Made by a program: the position numbers and the translations under genes
The notes under the pieces: generated by a model
Database searches by the model: none
What the model saw: only the letters and a program-made list of their open reading frames with translations
Told to the model about the DNA's origin: nothing
Shown: piece after piece, positions 38,683 through 49,813 of the stretch
Layout: every line of letters starts with the position of its first letter
Numbering within the stretch: the stretch's first letter is position 1
Assembly (NCBI RefSeq): GCF_900116135.1
Contig: NZ_FOZX01000001.1
Location: 248,001 to 312,000 of the forward strand
Reading direction: 5' to 3'
Length of the DNA stretch: 64,000 nt
From: Saccharopolyspora flava
GTDB lineage: Bacteria > Actinomycetota > Actinomycetes > Mycobacteriales > Pseudonocardiaceae

Positions 38683-39315
38683 TTGCCCAGACCCAGCACA
38701 CCCCGGCTCTCCCCGGAACGCATCCGGAAGATCGGGCTGGAGATCATCGACGCCGAGGGCCTGGAGGCGCTGTCCATGCGCAGGCTCGCCGAACGCCTCG
38801 ACGTGCGCGCGGCCTCGCTGTACAACCACGTCGCCACCAAGGACGACCTGCTGCACGAGATCGCCGACGAGGTGATCAGCGAGGTCGACGCCTCCGGTTT
38901 CGACCAGGACTGGGCGACCGGCCTGCGCAGCTGGGCCCGCTCCTACCGCGCGGCCCTGGCCGACCACCCGAACCTGGTCCCGTTCATCGCCTACGGCCCG
39001 GCCCGCCGCGAGTCCGCCCTGCGCGTCGCCGACGCCGTCCACGGCGGCCTCACCCGCGCCGGCTGGCCGCAGCGCTACGCCACGATGATCGGCGCCTCGA
39101 CGAAGTACCTGGTCATCGGCTCGGCGATGGGCTCGTTCAGCCACGGCTTCCCCGCCGACGCCGCCGTCTACACCGACCGCTACCCGCACCTCGCCCGAGC
39201 CCACCTGCTGCAGCAGAAGGCCGCCGAGATCGACACGGCCAGCTTCGAACTAGCCCTCACAGCCCTCATCGACGGCCTCACAACCCAACTCGCCGACATC
39301 ACCCGCGAACCCTGA
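38683..39315 (+). CDS. TetR-family transcriptional regulator
   Basis: This 210-residue regulator has the TetR helix-turn-helix LSMRRLAERLDVRAASLYNHVATKDDLL near residues 30-57 and a TetR_C-type effector domain. The TTG at 38683 has AGGAGAGAG directly upstream and gives MPRPSTPRLSPERI; a GTG at 38668 would place the ribosome site inside the gene. It is divergent from the acyl-CoA dehydrogenase it probably controls. Confidence 0.92.
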   Translation: MPRPSTPRLSPERIRKIGLEIIDAEGLEALSMRRLAERLDVRAASLYNHVATKDDLLHEIADEVISEVDASGFDQDWATGLRSWARSYRAALADHPNLVPFIAYGPARRESALRVADAVHGGLTRAGWPQRYATMIGASTKYLVIGSAMGSFSHGFPADAAVYTDRYPHLARAHLLQQKAAEIDTASFELALTALIDGLTTQLADITREP

Positions 39316-39385
39316 ACCGAGATCGACACCATCGAGCGAACCGCTTTTGGTTCTCAACCCGGTTCACCGCGCGTACCATTGAGGC

Positions 39386-39619
39386 ATGTCCACCAGCTTC
39401 ACCGTCCGCCTCGACGACGACGCAGAACGGAAACTGGCTGCCCTCATGAGCGATGGCAGCTCACGCAACAGCGCCATCCGCTACGCGCTGGACGTGTCGT
39501 ACCGACACCTCGTCAACGAACAGATGCGAGAGGAATCCGCCAGACTGCTTCAAGACCCGGAGGACCTCGCCGAGGTCAACGCCGCCCGCGAAGCGATGGG
39601 CGCGGGCGATGCGTGGTGA
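39386..39619 (+). CDS. Ribbon-helix-helix antitoxin of a MazF pair
   Basis: This 77-residue protein begins with an RHH DNA-binding fold (SFTVRLDDDAERKLAAL then SSRNSAIRYALDVSY) and ends with an acidic tail (LLQDPEDLAEVNAAREAMG) suited to binding the toxin. It overlaps the toxin gene by 11 bases. A TACCAT hexamer ends six bases before the ATG, suggesting a leaderless autoregulated transcript; a GAACC...GGTTC dyad lies upstream. Confidence 0.88.
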   Translation: MSTSFTVRLDDDAERKLAALMSDGSSRNSAIRYALDVSYRHLVNEQMREESARLLQDPEDLAEVNAAREAMGAGDAW

Positions 39620-39935
39620 TGTGTACCGACTGAAGGACAACCCGAACGCACGAGGCCACGAGCAACGCGGCCCGCGCTTCGCCGTGATCTTGCAGTCGGA
39701 CGCGCTCCTGACTTCGACGGTGATCGCCGCTCCCACGTCAACCAGCGCGCGTCCCGCAGTGCACCGTCCCGAGATTCGCATCGGAGAGCAACGGACACGG
39801 GTCCTCGTGGAGCAGATCCAGGCGATCGATCCTCTGCACCGGTTCGGCCAACAAGCAGGCACTCTGACAAGGGACGAGATCGAAGAGGTCGACGAGGCAC
39901 TGCGACGCGTACTGGGGCTTTTCGCGCCCTGGTGA
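39609..39935 (+). CDS. MazF/PemK-type endoribonuclease toxin
   Basis: This 108-residue toxin shows the MazF beginning MRGDVYRLKDNPNARGHEQRGPRFAVILQ, the middle STVIAAPTSTSARPA and the VLVEQIQAIDPLHRFG segment typical of the family. MazF toxins cut single-stranded mRNA or tRNA. The ATG lies inside the antitoxin gene, so translation is coupled. Target sequence unknown. Confidence 0.92.
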   Translation: MRGDVYRLKDNPNARGHEQRGPRFAVILQSDALLTSTVIAAPTSTSARPAVHRPEIRIGEQRTRVLVEQIQAIDPLHRFGQQAGTLTRDEIEEVDEALRRVLGLFAPW

Positions 39936-39945
39936 GGAAGCGTGC

Positions 39946-40182
39946 TCAGCCGGTCGTGAGGTTCCGCGGCGGCGGCACCGGGCCGTGATCCCCCACGAGC
40001 GGCTCGGATAGATGCTCGACAAGTTCCGGATCCGCGCACGCGAATGCCGTTGACCTCCAACCGTAGAAGGTCTGGGCGATCTCATCGTCATCCCCGCTGG
40101 CCAACGCCCGCGCGTAATCGGCTTCGAACTCCAACCGAGCGGCTTCGGGCAGCAAGGACAACCACGCCAGAACATCACTCAC
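39946..40182 (-). CDS. Small hypothetical protein, possibly DUF6247-like
   Basis: This 78-residue frame starts at GTG (MSDVLAWLSLLPEAARLEFE) and continues with an acidic helical core (ADYARALASGDDDEIAQTFYGWRSTAF). It resembles small actinobacterial DUF6247-type proteins that often accompany toxin genes. It is convergent with mazF, 10 bp away. An in-frame extension upstream lacks a ribosome site. Confidence 0.55.
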   Translation of the reverse strand: MSDVLAWLSLLPEAARLEFEADYARALASGDDDEIAQTFYGWRSTAFACADPELVEHLSEPLVGDHGPVPPPRNLTTG

Positions 40183-40329
40183 GGCAATGATCCTATCCGG
40201 AGGGTTACGTTCTCGAATCACCTGGAAGCCCCGGAGCGCAAGGGTTGAGATCACTCGGTCTTCCTGTTGACTGGGGTGTGGGGGCTTCGTAGCGTCTGTG
40301 AGCAGCACAACCGAATACGCGCCGATGAC

Positions 40330-40520
40330 GTCTCGCGGGAGAGACCTCGCCCTCGTCGGGCGAGGCGCCGAAGGAGCAATACTCCCCAGTAAACTCTCAG
40401 GCACCATTACCGCAGGACACCAGGCGAAACACGGAGAAAAGCAGGAGCTTCGCGCTCCTCGCCCACGGTGCAAACCACCCTCGCCGGGTGGTGAAACTCT
40501 CAGGCCAATGACTCCGGGGA
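40330..40520 (+). promoter_or_regulatory. Tandem glycine riboswitch
   Basis: Two aptamers carry the conserved core: the first has GGGAGAG, GCGCCGAAGGAGCAA and AACTCTCAGGCAC (40337-40414); the second has the P3 hairpin AGGAGCTTCGCGCTCCT, then CGGTGCAAACC and GAAACTCTCAGGCC (40435-40515). Tandem glycine riboswitches turn on gcv genes when glycine is abundant. The start of gcvT is 120 bp downstream. No other gene lies in 40183-40643. Confidence 0.93.
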
Positions 40521-40643
40521 GACCCCGCCCGACCAGCGCAGACCGCGCCGGTCGGGGGTCGAGGCGCCCCGGATAAGGTTGGGCGCGTGAGCTGACCGGC
40601 CCTCGACTGCCGACCGGCACGCCCACCCAGGAGGAGTTTCACC

Positions 40644-41759
<1,116 letters not shown>

Positions 41760-41789
41760 CTGAAAGAAAGAAACAGGAGGCACACACTG

Positions 41790-43070
<1,281 letters not shown>

Positions 43071-43083
43071 TCGCCTGAGCGAA

Positions 43084-43126
43084 ACGCCGCGCTCCGGACC
43101 GAAAAGTCCGGAACGCGGCGTTTTTT
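43084..43126 (+). terminator. Intrinsic terminator after glyA
   Basis: A two-part stem (ACGCCGCG/CGCGGCGT and TCCGGAC/GTCCGGA) is followed by six T residues. It ends the gcvT-glyA transcript and separates it from the permease gene. Confidence 0.95.
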
Positions 43127-43278
43127 CGCGCTCGCTCCGATGCGAACGCGGTTCAACGGGCGAACTTCGACGCCGATCTCTTGCCGCAGGTCGGCAGCGG
43201 GAGGATCATCTGCGCGAACCCGCCGGTGGGAACGCGCCGAACCTCTCCGGCATTCGTCCACAGAGGAGCCGCACTCCC

Positions 43279-44661
43279 ATGAGCCAGCCAGTGGCCGAGT
43301 ACAAGAGGGACCTCGGCACTCGGCACATCAACATGATCGCCATCGGTGGCGCGATCGGCGTCGGGTTGTTCCTCGGCTCCGGCAAGGCGCTCCACCAGGT
43401 CGGCCCCGGGCTGATCCTGATCTACGCCATCGCCGGTCTGATGATCTTCTTCGTGATGCGGGCGCTCGGCGAGCTGCTGATGTACCGCCCGGTCAGCGGG
43501 TCCTTCGCCGAGTACGCGGGCGAGTTCGTCGGCCCGTGGGCGCGCTTCGCCACCGGCTGGGGCTACTGGCTGGTGTGGATCGTGACCGGCATGGCCGAGA
43601 TCACCGCGGTCGGCGAGTACTTCCAATTCTGGTTCCCCGAGCTGCCGCAGTGGATCCCGGCGCTGGGCGCGCTGGTCGTGCTCAGCGCGGTCAACCTCAT
43701 CGCGGTGAAGCTCTTCGGCGAGTTCGAGTTCTGGTTCGCCCTGATCAAGGTGCTGGCCATCGTCGGCCTGATCGTGCTGACCGCCGCCATCCTGGTGTTC
43801 GGCTTCTCCGACGTCGGCGACACCGCCTCGCTGCGCAACATCTGGGACCGGGGCGGGCTGTTCCCGAACGGCGCGGTCTCGTCGCTGCTGGCCTTCCAGA
43901 TCGTGATGTTCGCGTTCGTCGGCGTGGAGATGGTCGGCCAGACCGCCAGCGAGAGCTCCGACCCGCAGCGGGTGCTGCCGCGGGCGATCAACTCGGTGAT
44001 GTGGCGGATCCTGATCTTCTACGTGGGCGCGCTGATCGCGCTGACCGCCCTGGTGCCGTGGCAGCAGTTCCCGGCCGACGGCAGCCCGTTCGTGCACGCC
44101 TTCACCCTGATCGGCATCCCGGCCGCCGCCGGTGTCATCAACTTCGTGGTGACCACGGCCGCGCTGTCGTCGTGCAACAGCGGCATCTACTCCACCGGCC
44201 GCATGCTGCGCACCCTGTCCGAGGAGGGCCAGGCGCCGCGCGGGCTGGGGCGGCTGTCGGGCCGGGCGGTGCCAGCGCGGGCGATCGGCGTGACGTTCTG
44301 CGCGATGCTGATCGGCGTCGCGCTCAACTACCTCGTGCCCGAGCAGGCGTTCACCTACATCACCAGCGCGAGCACCGTCGGCGCGATCTTCACCTGGGGC
44401 ATGATCGTCGTGGCGCACCTGGGCTACCGCCGCAAGGTCGCGCGGGGCGAGCTGCCCGCGGGCCGGTTCCGGATGCCGCTGGCCCCGTACTCGAACTACG
44501 TGGTGCTGGCGTTCCTGCTGTTCGTGGTGGTGCTGCTGGCCTTCGACCCCGAGACCCGCATCGCCCTCTACATCACGCCGGTGCTGGCGGTCGCGGTGCT
44601 CGTCGGCTACCTCGCCTCCCGCAAGAAGGAGCCGGTCGAGTCGAACCCCCGCATCGGGTGA
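43279..44661 (+). CDS. APC-family amino-acid permease (CycA/GabP/ProY-like)
   Basis: This 460-residue transporter has 12 predicted membrane helices and the amino-acid permease signature (NMIAIGGAIGVGLFLGSGKA, GLMIFFVMRALGELLMYRPVSGSFAEYA-type helix 2-3). Position after gcvT-glyA hints at glycine, serine or alanine as substrate, but a terminator lies between, so this is only suggestive. AGAGGAG precedes the ATG by 11 bases. Confidence 0.94.
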   Translation: MSQPVAEYKRDLGTRHINMIAIGGAIGVGLFLGSGKALHQVGPGLILIYAIAGLMIFFVMRALGELLMYRPVSGSFAEYAGEFVGPWARFATGWGYWLVWIVTGMAEITAVGEYFQFWFPELPQWIPALGALVVLSAVNLIAVKLFGEFEFWFALIKVLAIVGLIVLTAAILVFGFSDVGDTASLRNIWDRGGLFPNGAVSSLLAFQIVMFAFVGVEMVGQTASESSDPQRVLPRAINSVMWRILIFYVGALIALTALVPWQQFPADGSPFVHAFTLIGIPAAAGVINFVVTTAALSSCNSGIYSTGRMLRTLSEEGQAPRGLGRLSGRAVPARAIGVTFCAMLIGVALNYLVPEQAFTYITSASTVGAIFTWGMIVVAHLGYRRKVARGELPAGRFRMPLAPYSNYVVLAFLLFVVVLLAFDPETRIALYITPVLAVAVLVGYLASRKKEPVESNPRIG

Positions 44662-44670
44662 GGTTCGCGC

Positions 44671-45102
44671 TCAGGCGCCTTCGGCGGCGTCGGCGAGGTC
44701 CTGGAGCGCGCGGGCCAGCTGCTCGGCCTCGGTGCGGCCGAGCTCGCTGGGCTCGTAGCCGGCGTCGCAGGTGGTGCGGCCGAGCCAGGTGATCATGTAG
44801 GTCTCGGCGCCGTCGGCCTCGATCGCGAGGTTGAGCTGCTGGCCGGAGCGCGGCATGGCGAAGGAGACCTGCCCCGCCTCGGCGTCGAGCAGGTCGAGCA
44901 CCGCCCCGGCCAGGTCGCGGGCCTCGTCCGGGGACAGCTCGCAGGGCTCGCAGCCGGTGCTGTCGCGGGGGCTGTCGACGAACGCGATCAGGTAGGTCTC
45001 CCCCGCCGAGGTCTCGACCGCCACGTGCAGCCGCTCGCCGGTGCGGGGCGCGACGATGGCGGCGGCGTGGGCCGGTGCGCTCGAGGTGCCGGTGTGGCTC
45101 AT
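44671..45102 (-). CDS. Hypothetical protein with internal domain duplication
   Basis: This 143-residue protein consists of two related halves: GERLHVAVETSAGETYLIAF...EPCELSPDEARDLAGAVLDLLDA and GQQLNLAIEADGAETYMITW...EPSELGRTEAEQLARALQDLADA. Each half is a small beta hairpin followed by a helix. No known family was recognised. ATG at 45102 has AGAGGTGA upstream. It is convergent with the permease gene. Confidence 0.75.
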   Translation of the reverse strand: MSHTGTSSAPAHAAAIVAPRTGERLHVAVETSAGETYLIAFVDSPRDSTGCEPCELSPDEARDLAGAVLDLLDAEAGQVSFAMPRSGQQLNLAIEADGAETYMITWLGRTTCDAGYEPSELGRTEAEQLARALQDLADAAEGA

Positions 45103-45215
45103 GCTGTCACCTCTCATCCCTTCAGGACAGCAGTCCACTCCCATTCCAGCCCGTTGTCATCCCGTCAACACCCTTCCTGGCGGAACCGTTTCCGAATTTC
45201 AATCACGTTCGGCTC

Positions 45216-45593
45216 CTAGACGCCGGCTTCGGCGGGAGCGGCGCTCTCCAGGCGTTCGACGCGGGCGCTGATCTCGCGGAGCAGGACCTGGGTGGGCACC
45301 GAGTCGAGCTCGGGGAGGATCCGGACCTCGGCCCCGGCTTCCTCCGGGCTCAGCCGACCGGCCTTGACCAGGACTTCCAGCAGCGGGACGCCGAGGGCGC
45401 GGGCCATGATCCGGGCGTTGCCGATGTCGGGCCGGTAGCCCTTGCGCCAGCGGAAGACCACGCTCGGTTTCAGACCGCTGTGCTCGCAGAAGTCGTGGAC
45501 GGTCCATCCGCGTTCGGCCAGGTGCCGTTCGAGGTACTCGACGAAGTCGCTGTCCCCGGCCGCGGTCACGTCGCTCGCGCCAGCGTGTGCCAT
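45216..45593 (-). CDS. XRE-like helix-turn-helix regulator
   Basis: This 125-residue protein has an XRE-type DNA-binding domain (FVEYLERHLAERGWTVHDFC, GLKPSVVFRWRKGYRPDIGN) and a short helical tail (VLLREISARVERLE). A TAGACT hexamer ends seven bases before the ATG, so the mRNA is probably leaderless, and a dyad overlaps that hexamer, suggesting autoregulation. Targets unknown. Confidence 0.85.
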   Translation of the reverse strand: MAHAGASDVTAAGDSDFVEYLERHLAERGWTVHDFCEHSGLKPSVVFRWRKGYRPDIGNARIMARALGVPLLEVLVKAGRLSPEEAGAEVRILPELDSVPTQVLLREISARVERLESAAPAEAGV

Positions 45594-45603
45594 GCGTTCG
45601 AGT

Positions 45604-45625
45604 CTAGTCCCACCCGTGCGACTAG
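45604..45625. promoter_or_regulatory. Dyad over HTH-gene promoter
   Basis: CTAGTC-N10-GACTAG overlaps the predicted -10 of the HTH regulator gene. Candidate autoregulatory operator; short, so tentative. Confidence 0.5.
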
Positions 45626-45806
45626 CTGCACTCCGCTGAACAGGTGGCCGGGCACGCCTGCCATCGGAGGCCAGGACGTTCACCATTGGATTCGCCCTGA
45701 AACATGCATTAGAGTCCAGCCACATGAACGAGACTCGCTGCGACGCCACTCAGCCGAAGCACCAGCCGCTCGGCCGCGGCGTCCGCATCTCCGCGCACCC
45801 CGCCCA

Positions 45807-46466
45807 CTAGGCGGCGGTGTCGATCGCCTCCGACTGCGGCTCGGTCACGACCTGACCCTGCGGACGGCGGCGCTTGTAGGCCCAGACACCCACTCCGACC
45901 AGCACGATCGCGATCGCCAGCACCCAGCTCGCGCGGCCGAGCATCGACTCGACGTACTTCGCCGACGCTCCCGCCGCCCAGCCGATGCCGACGTGCGTGG
46001 CCGACCAGGCCGCCGCGCCGACCAGCGACGAGAGCACGAACCGCGGGTAGGACATGCCGCTGGCACCCGCCGCGGCCGGCATCAGCGTCCGCACCACCGG
46101 CAGGAACCTGCCCAGCAGCACCGCACCGATCCCCCAGCGCCGCAGCAGCGACCCCGCGCGGTCCCAGTGGTGCTGGCCGAGCTTGCGGACCAGCTTCGTC
46201 TCGCGCATCTTCAGCCGGTACCGGCGCCCCAGCAAGAAACCGATGTTGTCGCCCACCGCCGCGCACACCGCCACGGTCGCCGCCAGCACCAGGAAGAACC
46301 GCAGGTCGGTCACCGCGGCCGAGGCGATCAGCAGCCCGGCCTCCCCCGGCACCAGGAATCCCAGCCCGATCGTGCACTCGCCGAGCACCAGGGCACCGGT
46401 GGCCAGCACCAGCAGCGGCCGGGGCAGGCCGGCGATCAGGGCCAGCATGTCGCTGATGAACGTCAC
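45807..46466 (-). CDS. DedA-family membrane protein
   Basis: This 219-residue protein has the DedA/SNARE-associated features: GLGFLVPGEAGLLIASA, GDNIGFLLGRRYRLKM (conserved G/R motif) and GRFLPVVRTLMPAAAGASGM. DedA proteins help recycle lipid carriers such as undecaprenyl phosphate and maintain membrane potential. GTG at 46466 has GAGGAG eight bases upstream; the longer upstream frame is not family-like. It may be functionally linked to the following cell-wall carboxypeptidase. Confidence 0.93.
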   Translation of the reverse strand: MTFISDMLALIAGLPRPLLVLATGALVLGECTIGLGFLVPGEAGLLIASAAVTDLRFFLVLAATVAVCAAVGDNIGFLLGRRYRLKMRETKLVRKLGQHHWDRAGSLLRRWGIGAVLLGRFLPVVRTLMPAAAGASGMSYPRFVLSSLVGAAAWSATHVGIGWAAGASAKYVESMLGRASWVLAIAIVLVGVGVWAYKRRRPQGQVVTEPQSEAIDTAA

Positions 46467-46572
46467 GGAACGGGCTCCTCGGCTTGAGCGCGGGGGGCGG
46501 ACTGCGGTCACGCTACCGGGCAACCCTTGAGCCGTTCTCAGGGATGGCGCTGATGCGCCACGCCAACCGCTT

Positions 46573-48144
46573 TCAGCAGGACTTCGTCCACGAGCACTCC
46601 AGGGCGCCCTCATCGCGCGGCGTGCCCGGGTCGTCGCGCACCGAGCGCGGCTGCGGGATCCGGGCGTGGCCGCGCGGCTGGTCGTCGGCGCCGGTGTGCT
46701 GGGCGAGGCGGACCGCGATCGCGTCCTCCAGGTCCTGCGGGGCGTCGGAGAGGAAGTCGTTGAGCACCACCGAGAACACCAGCCCGCGACCGTCGGCCGC
46801 GGTGACGTAGCCCGACAGCGAGGTGACCCCGGTCAGCGACCCGGTCTTGGCGTGCACGTTGCCTGCCGCCGGGGTGTCGGTCATCCGGTTGCGCAGGGTG
46901 CCGCCGACCATCCGGCCGGCCACGCCCGCGACCGGCAGCGCGTCGGTGAACGGCTGCGCCCACGGGCGCTGGGCGGCGTTGTCGAGCAGCAGCGCGAGCT
47001 GGTCCGGGGTGACGCCGTCCATCCGGGACAGCCCGGAGCCGTCCACCAGCCGCAACGCATCGGAGTCGACGCCGAGGCCCCGCAGGGCGTCGGCGACCAC
47101 GCCGGTCCCGGCTTCCCAGCTGCCCTCGCCCGCCCGCTCGCGGCCCATCGCCTTGACCAGGACCTCGGCGTGACCGTTGTTGCTGAGCTTGAGGAACGGC
47201 ACCAGCAGCTCGCGCAGCGGCATCGAGTCGCGCGCGGCCAGCTCGCGGGCGCCCTGCGGAGCGGCGGCTTCCCCGGTACCCGAGACGGTGATGCCGTGGG
47301 CCGCGAGGGCGCGGGCGAAGACGTCGGTGGCGTAGGCGGTCGCGTCGGGAACGGCGATCCACTCCTGCACCGGGTCGGCCCCGGCCGGGACGGTGCCGGT
47401 GACCACCACGCGGCCGCTGCGGTGATCGCGGGTGACGGTGACGTCCGGCTCGCCCTCGGCGACCGTGGAGGCCCGGTTGTCGACGTCGAGCACGCCGGTC
47501 GCCGGGTCCAGCGCGACGTCCGGCGGCTGACCGGGCGCGGTCGGCGTGACCCGCACGATCGCGCTGCCCGCGTCGAAGTCGGTGTTCGGGGCAACGGTCA
47601 GCGCCGACACCGGGGCCGAGTAGTAGTACGGCTCGTCGTCCCAGGCCCAGCCGCTGCCCAGCGGCACGTCGTCGAACCAGGTGTCGTCGGCCAGCAGCCT
47701 GCCCCGCACCTCGCGCACGCCCTGCTCGGCGAGCCGGGCCGCGAGCGCGTCGTAGTCGGCGGCGAGCATCGTCGGGTCGCCCGTGCCGCGCAGGTACAGG
47801 TCGCCGTCGAGGGTCGCGCCCTGCTGGGCGGCGTCGCTGAGCACCTGGGTGCGGAAGCGGTAGTCCGGGCCGAGGACCTCCAGCGCGGCGGCGGCGGTGA
47901 ACAGCTTCGCGTTCGAGGCCGGGGTGGCGCGGTCGGTGGCCTGCCTGCTGTAGAGGATCTCGTCGGTGGCGGGGTCGCGGACCACGACTCCGGCCTGGAC
48001 TCCGCCGAGGCGCGGATCGGCCAGGATGTCGTCGAGGTCGACCTTGAGCGCGTCCACCCCGGTCGGCGCGGCACCCGTCGACGGCACCACCGCCAGCGGC
48101 AACGCCACCGCCAGCCCGACCACGAACCCCCACCGTCTTCGCAT
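46573..48144 (-). CDS. dacB: D-alanyl-D-alanine carboxypeptidase/endopeptidase (PBP4 type, S13)
   Basis: This 523-residue penicillin-binding protein has a signal peptide (residues 1-26) and the three active-site motifs: SxxK in TPASNAKLF, SxN in KLSNNGHAE and KTG in HAKTGSLTG. It trims or cleaves peptidoglycan peptides outside the membrane. AGAGGAG precedes the ATG. The C-terminal tail ends with a Cys, unusual but without assigned meaning. Confidence 0.95.
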   Translation of the reverse strand: MRRRWGFVVGLAVALPLAVVPSTGAAPTGVDALKVDLDDILADPRLGGVQAGVVVRDPATDEILYSRQATDRATPASNAKLFTAAAALEVLGPDYRFRTQVLSDAAQQGATLDGDLYLRGTGDPTMLAADYDALAARLAEQGVREVRGRLLADDTWFDDVPLGSGWAWDDEPYYYSAPVSALTVAPNTDFDAGSAIVRVTPTAPGQPPDVALDPATGVLDVDNRASTVAEGEPDVTVTRDHRSGRVVVTGTVPAGADPVQEWIAVPDATAYATDVFARALAAHGITVSGTGEAAAPQGARELAARDSMPLRELLVPFLKLSNNGHAEVLVKAMGRERAGEGSWEAGTGVVADALRGLGVDSDALRLVDGSGLSRMDGVTPDQLALLLDNAAQRPWAQPFTDALPVAGVAGRMVGGTLRNRMTDTPAAGNVHAKTGSLTGVTSLSGYVTAADGRGLVFSVVLNDFLSDAPQDLEDAIAVRLAQHTGADDQPRGHARIPQPRSVRDDPGTPRDEGALECSWTKSC

Positions 48145-48269
48145 GCCGGCTCCTCTCCGAGATCACGGAGACTAGGCAGCGCGATGTGGAAGGTCAACGA
48201 ACCCAACCCAAAAGTCGCACCCCAGAAACCCACCCCACCCGATCCCGCCTCACCCACCCAACCCCGGAA

Positions 48270-48490
48270 CACCGCCGTAACCAGGCACCCGAATACCGGA
48301 GTAATCCGGACCCCGAATACCGCCGGAATCCGTCAACGGAATACCGCAGTATTCGGTCCCCAACACGGATTACCGCCGTAATCGGGGACCCGATTACCGG
48401 AGTATTCGGGTACCCAACACGGAATACCGCCGTAATCGGGGACCGGAATACGGCGGTAATCGGGGACCTGAATACCGGAGTAGTCGGGGT
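48270..48490. repeat. Family A palindromic repeat array, longest copy (nine units)
   Basis: Nine 16-bp dyad units (for example GAATACCGCAGTATTC and GATTACCGCCGTAATC) are separated by 7-13 bp linkers rich in GGGG/CCCC. The segment 48315-48451 matches 63401-63537 with 5 mismatches in 137 bp and no gaps. The array ends 31 bp from the stop of the LysE gene. The rest of 48145-48520 shows no gene. Confidence 0.92.
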
Positions 48491-48520
48491 GGGAGGGGTC
48501 GGGTGGAGGGGTGGGGTGGG

Positions 48521-49171
48521 TCAGCCGAGAGCGATGGAGGTGGCCATGGCGAGGAGGGCGCCGCCGCAGGTGCGTTCGAAGACCTTGCGGCGCTTGGGGT
48601 TCGCGAGCAGAGCGGCCAGCCTGCCGACCGACGGGACCACGATCAGCCACCACACCGCGAAGGCCGACACCGCGACGGTGCTGAGCAGGGCGGCCTGCTG
48701 CATCGGGGCGGCTTCGGGGTCCATCGCCTGCGGCAGCAGCGTCAGGAACGTCAGCATGACCTTCGGGTTGAGCACGTCGGTGAGCAGTCCGCGCAGGAAC
48801 ACCGACCGGCCCGAGCGCGGCTGCTCCACCACGGCCCCGGCCGGGCTCGCACCGCCGCCGCGCAGCATCTGCAGCGCCATCCACGCCAGGTAGGCCACGC
48901 CCAGGCCCTTCACCACGAACAGCGCCGCGGGCACGGTCGCGACCAGCGCGGACAGGCCGAGCGTGGCGGCGGTGGCGTGCAGCAGCAGTCCGCAGGTCAC
49001 GCCGGCCGCGGCCAGCCAGCCGTAGCGCCGGCCGCTGGCGGCGTTGCGGGTGACCACGACGAAGTCGGGGCCGGGGATCAGCACGATCACCAGCAGCGCC
49101 AGCAGGAACGACCCCCAGGCGATGTGCACGGCGAGCTCCTTGGGTAGAACGTCGGGGAGGTGGATGCGCAC
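48521..49171 (-). CDS. LysE-family amino-acid exporter
   Basis: This 216-residue protein has five to six membrane helices with the LysE/RhtB signature LIPGPDFVVVTRNAASGRRYG and GVAYLAWMALQMLRGG. It exports amino acids or similar metabolites. A divergent Lrp/AsnC regulator 53 bp away is the standard partner for such exporters and probably senses the exported amino acid. Confidence 0.94.
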   Translation of the reverse strand: MRIHLPDVLPKELAVHIAWGSFLLALLVIVLIPGPDFVVVTRNAASGRRYGWLAAAGVTCGLLLHATAATLGLSALVATVPAALFVVKGLGVAYLAWMALQMLRGGGASPAGAVVEQPRSGRSVFLRGLLTDVLNPKVMLTFLTLLPQAMDPEAAPMQQAALLSTVAVSAFAVWWLIVVPSVGRLAALLANPKRRKVFERTCGGALLAMATSIALG

Positions 49172-49224
49172 ATCCTCCGCCGATGGTTCGCCGGTTTTCG
49201 AGCTCGCACGTAAGATGTTCGGTC

Positions 49225-49728
49225 ATGAGCGAATCCGTCGAACTGGATTCGGTGGACTGGCGCATTCTGGAGGAGTTGCAGAACGACGCGACCCTGCCGA
49301 ACCGCGCCCTCGCCGACCGGGTCGGGCTGGCACCGTCGAGCTGCCTGCAACGAGTCCGCAGGCTGCGGGAACAGGGAGTCATCACCGGGTCGCACATCGA
49401 CGTCGACCCGGCCGCCACGGGACTGGCGCTGGAAGCGGTCGTGGCGGTCAACGTCCGGCCGCACACGCGCCCGATCGTCGATCAGTTCCGCGAGTTCGTC
49501 ATGGCCCAGCCGGAGACCCGCTCGCTGCTGCACGTCAGCGGCCAGGCCGACTTCCTGCTGCACGTGGCCGTCGCCGACACCAAGCACCTGCAGGAGTTCC
49601 TGGTCGACCGGCTCGCGGCCCGCACCGAGGTCCGGAACTTCACCAGCTCCATCGTCCTCGAACAGCTCCACACCAGGGCGCTCACGCCCCCGAAGAACCT
49701 CCGACCCAAGCGCCGCAGGCGCACCTGA
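49225..49728 (+). CDS. Lrp/AsnC-family regulator
   Basis: This 167-residue protein has an N-terminal winged helix (VDWRILEELQNDATLPNRALADRVGLAPSSCLQRV) and a RAM ligand-binding domain (LLHVSGQADFLLHVAVADTKHLQEFLVDRL). TAAGAT ends eight bases before the ATG, indicating a leaderless mRNA. It likely controls the divergent LysE exporter gene. A Lys/Arg-rich tail (PKRRRRT) ends the protein. Confidence 0.93.
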   Translation: MSESVELDSVDWRILEELQNDATLPNRALADRVGLAPSSCLQRVRRLREQGVITGSHIDVDPAATGLALEAVVAVNVRPHTRPIVDQFREFVMAQPETRSLLHVSGQADFLLHVAVADTKHLQEFLVDRLAARTEVRNFTSSIVLEQLHTRALTPPKNLRPKRRRRT

Positions 49729-49736
49729 CCAGGGGA

Positions 49737-49752
49737 AGTTCTCATGAGAACT
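49737..49752. repeat. Family C 16-bp palindrome
   Basis: AGTTCTCATGAGAACT is a perfect palindrome nine bases after the Lrp stop. It is the C/G variant of the AGTTTTCATGAAAACT core found at 49838, 53434 and 53480. Confidence 0.85.
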
Positions 49753-49813
49753 GCGCCCCACCACGAAACCGAAGATCCCTCGGAAGAACACCCTTCCCAC
49801 GCCTGAGGAAGTC

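Noticed and set aside
45724-45810. 28-residue plus-strand frame between the HTH and DedA genes
   Set aside because: A TAGAGT hexamer lies seven bases upstream, so leaderless expression is possible, but the peptide has no recognised motif and is too short to support.
48270-48490. CRISPR array (regular short repeats)
   Set aside because: Linkers are short (7-13 bp), related to each other and not unique spacers; repeats are degenerate palindromes and no cas gene is in the window.
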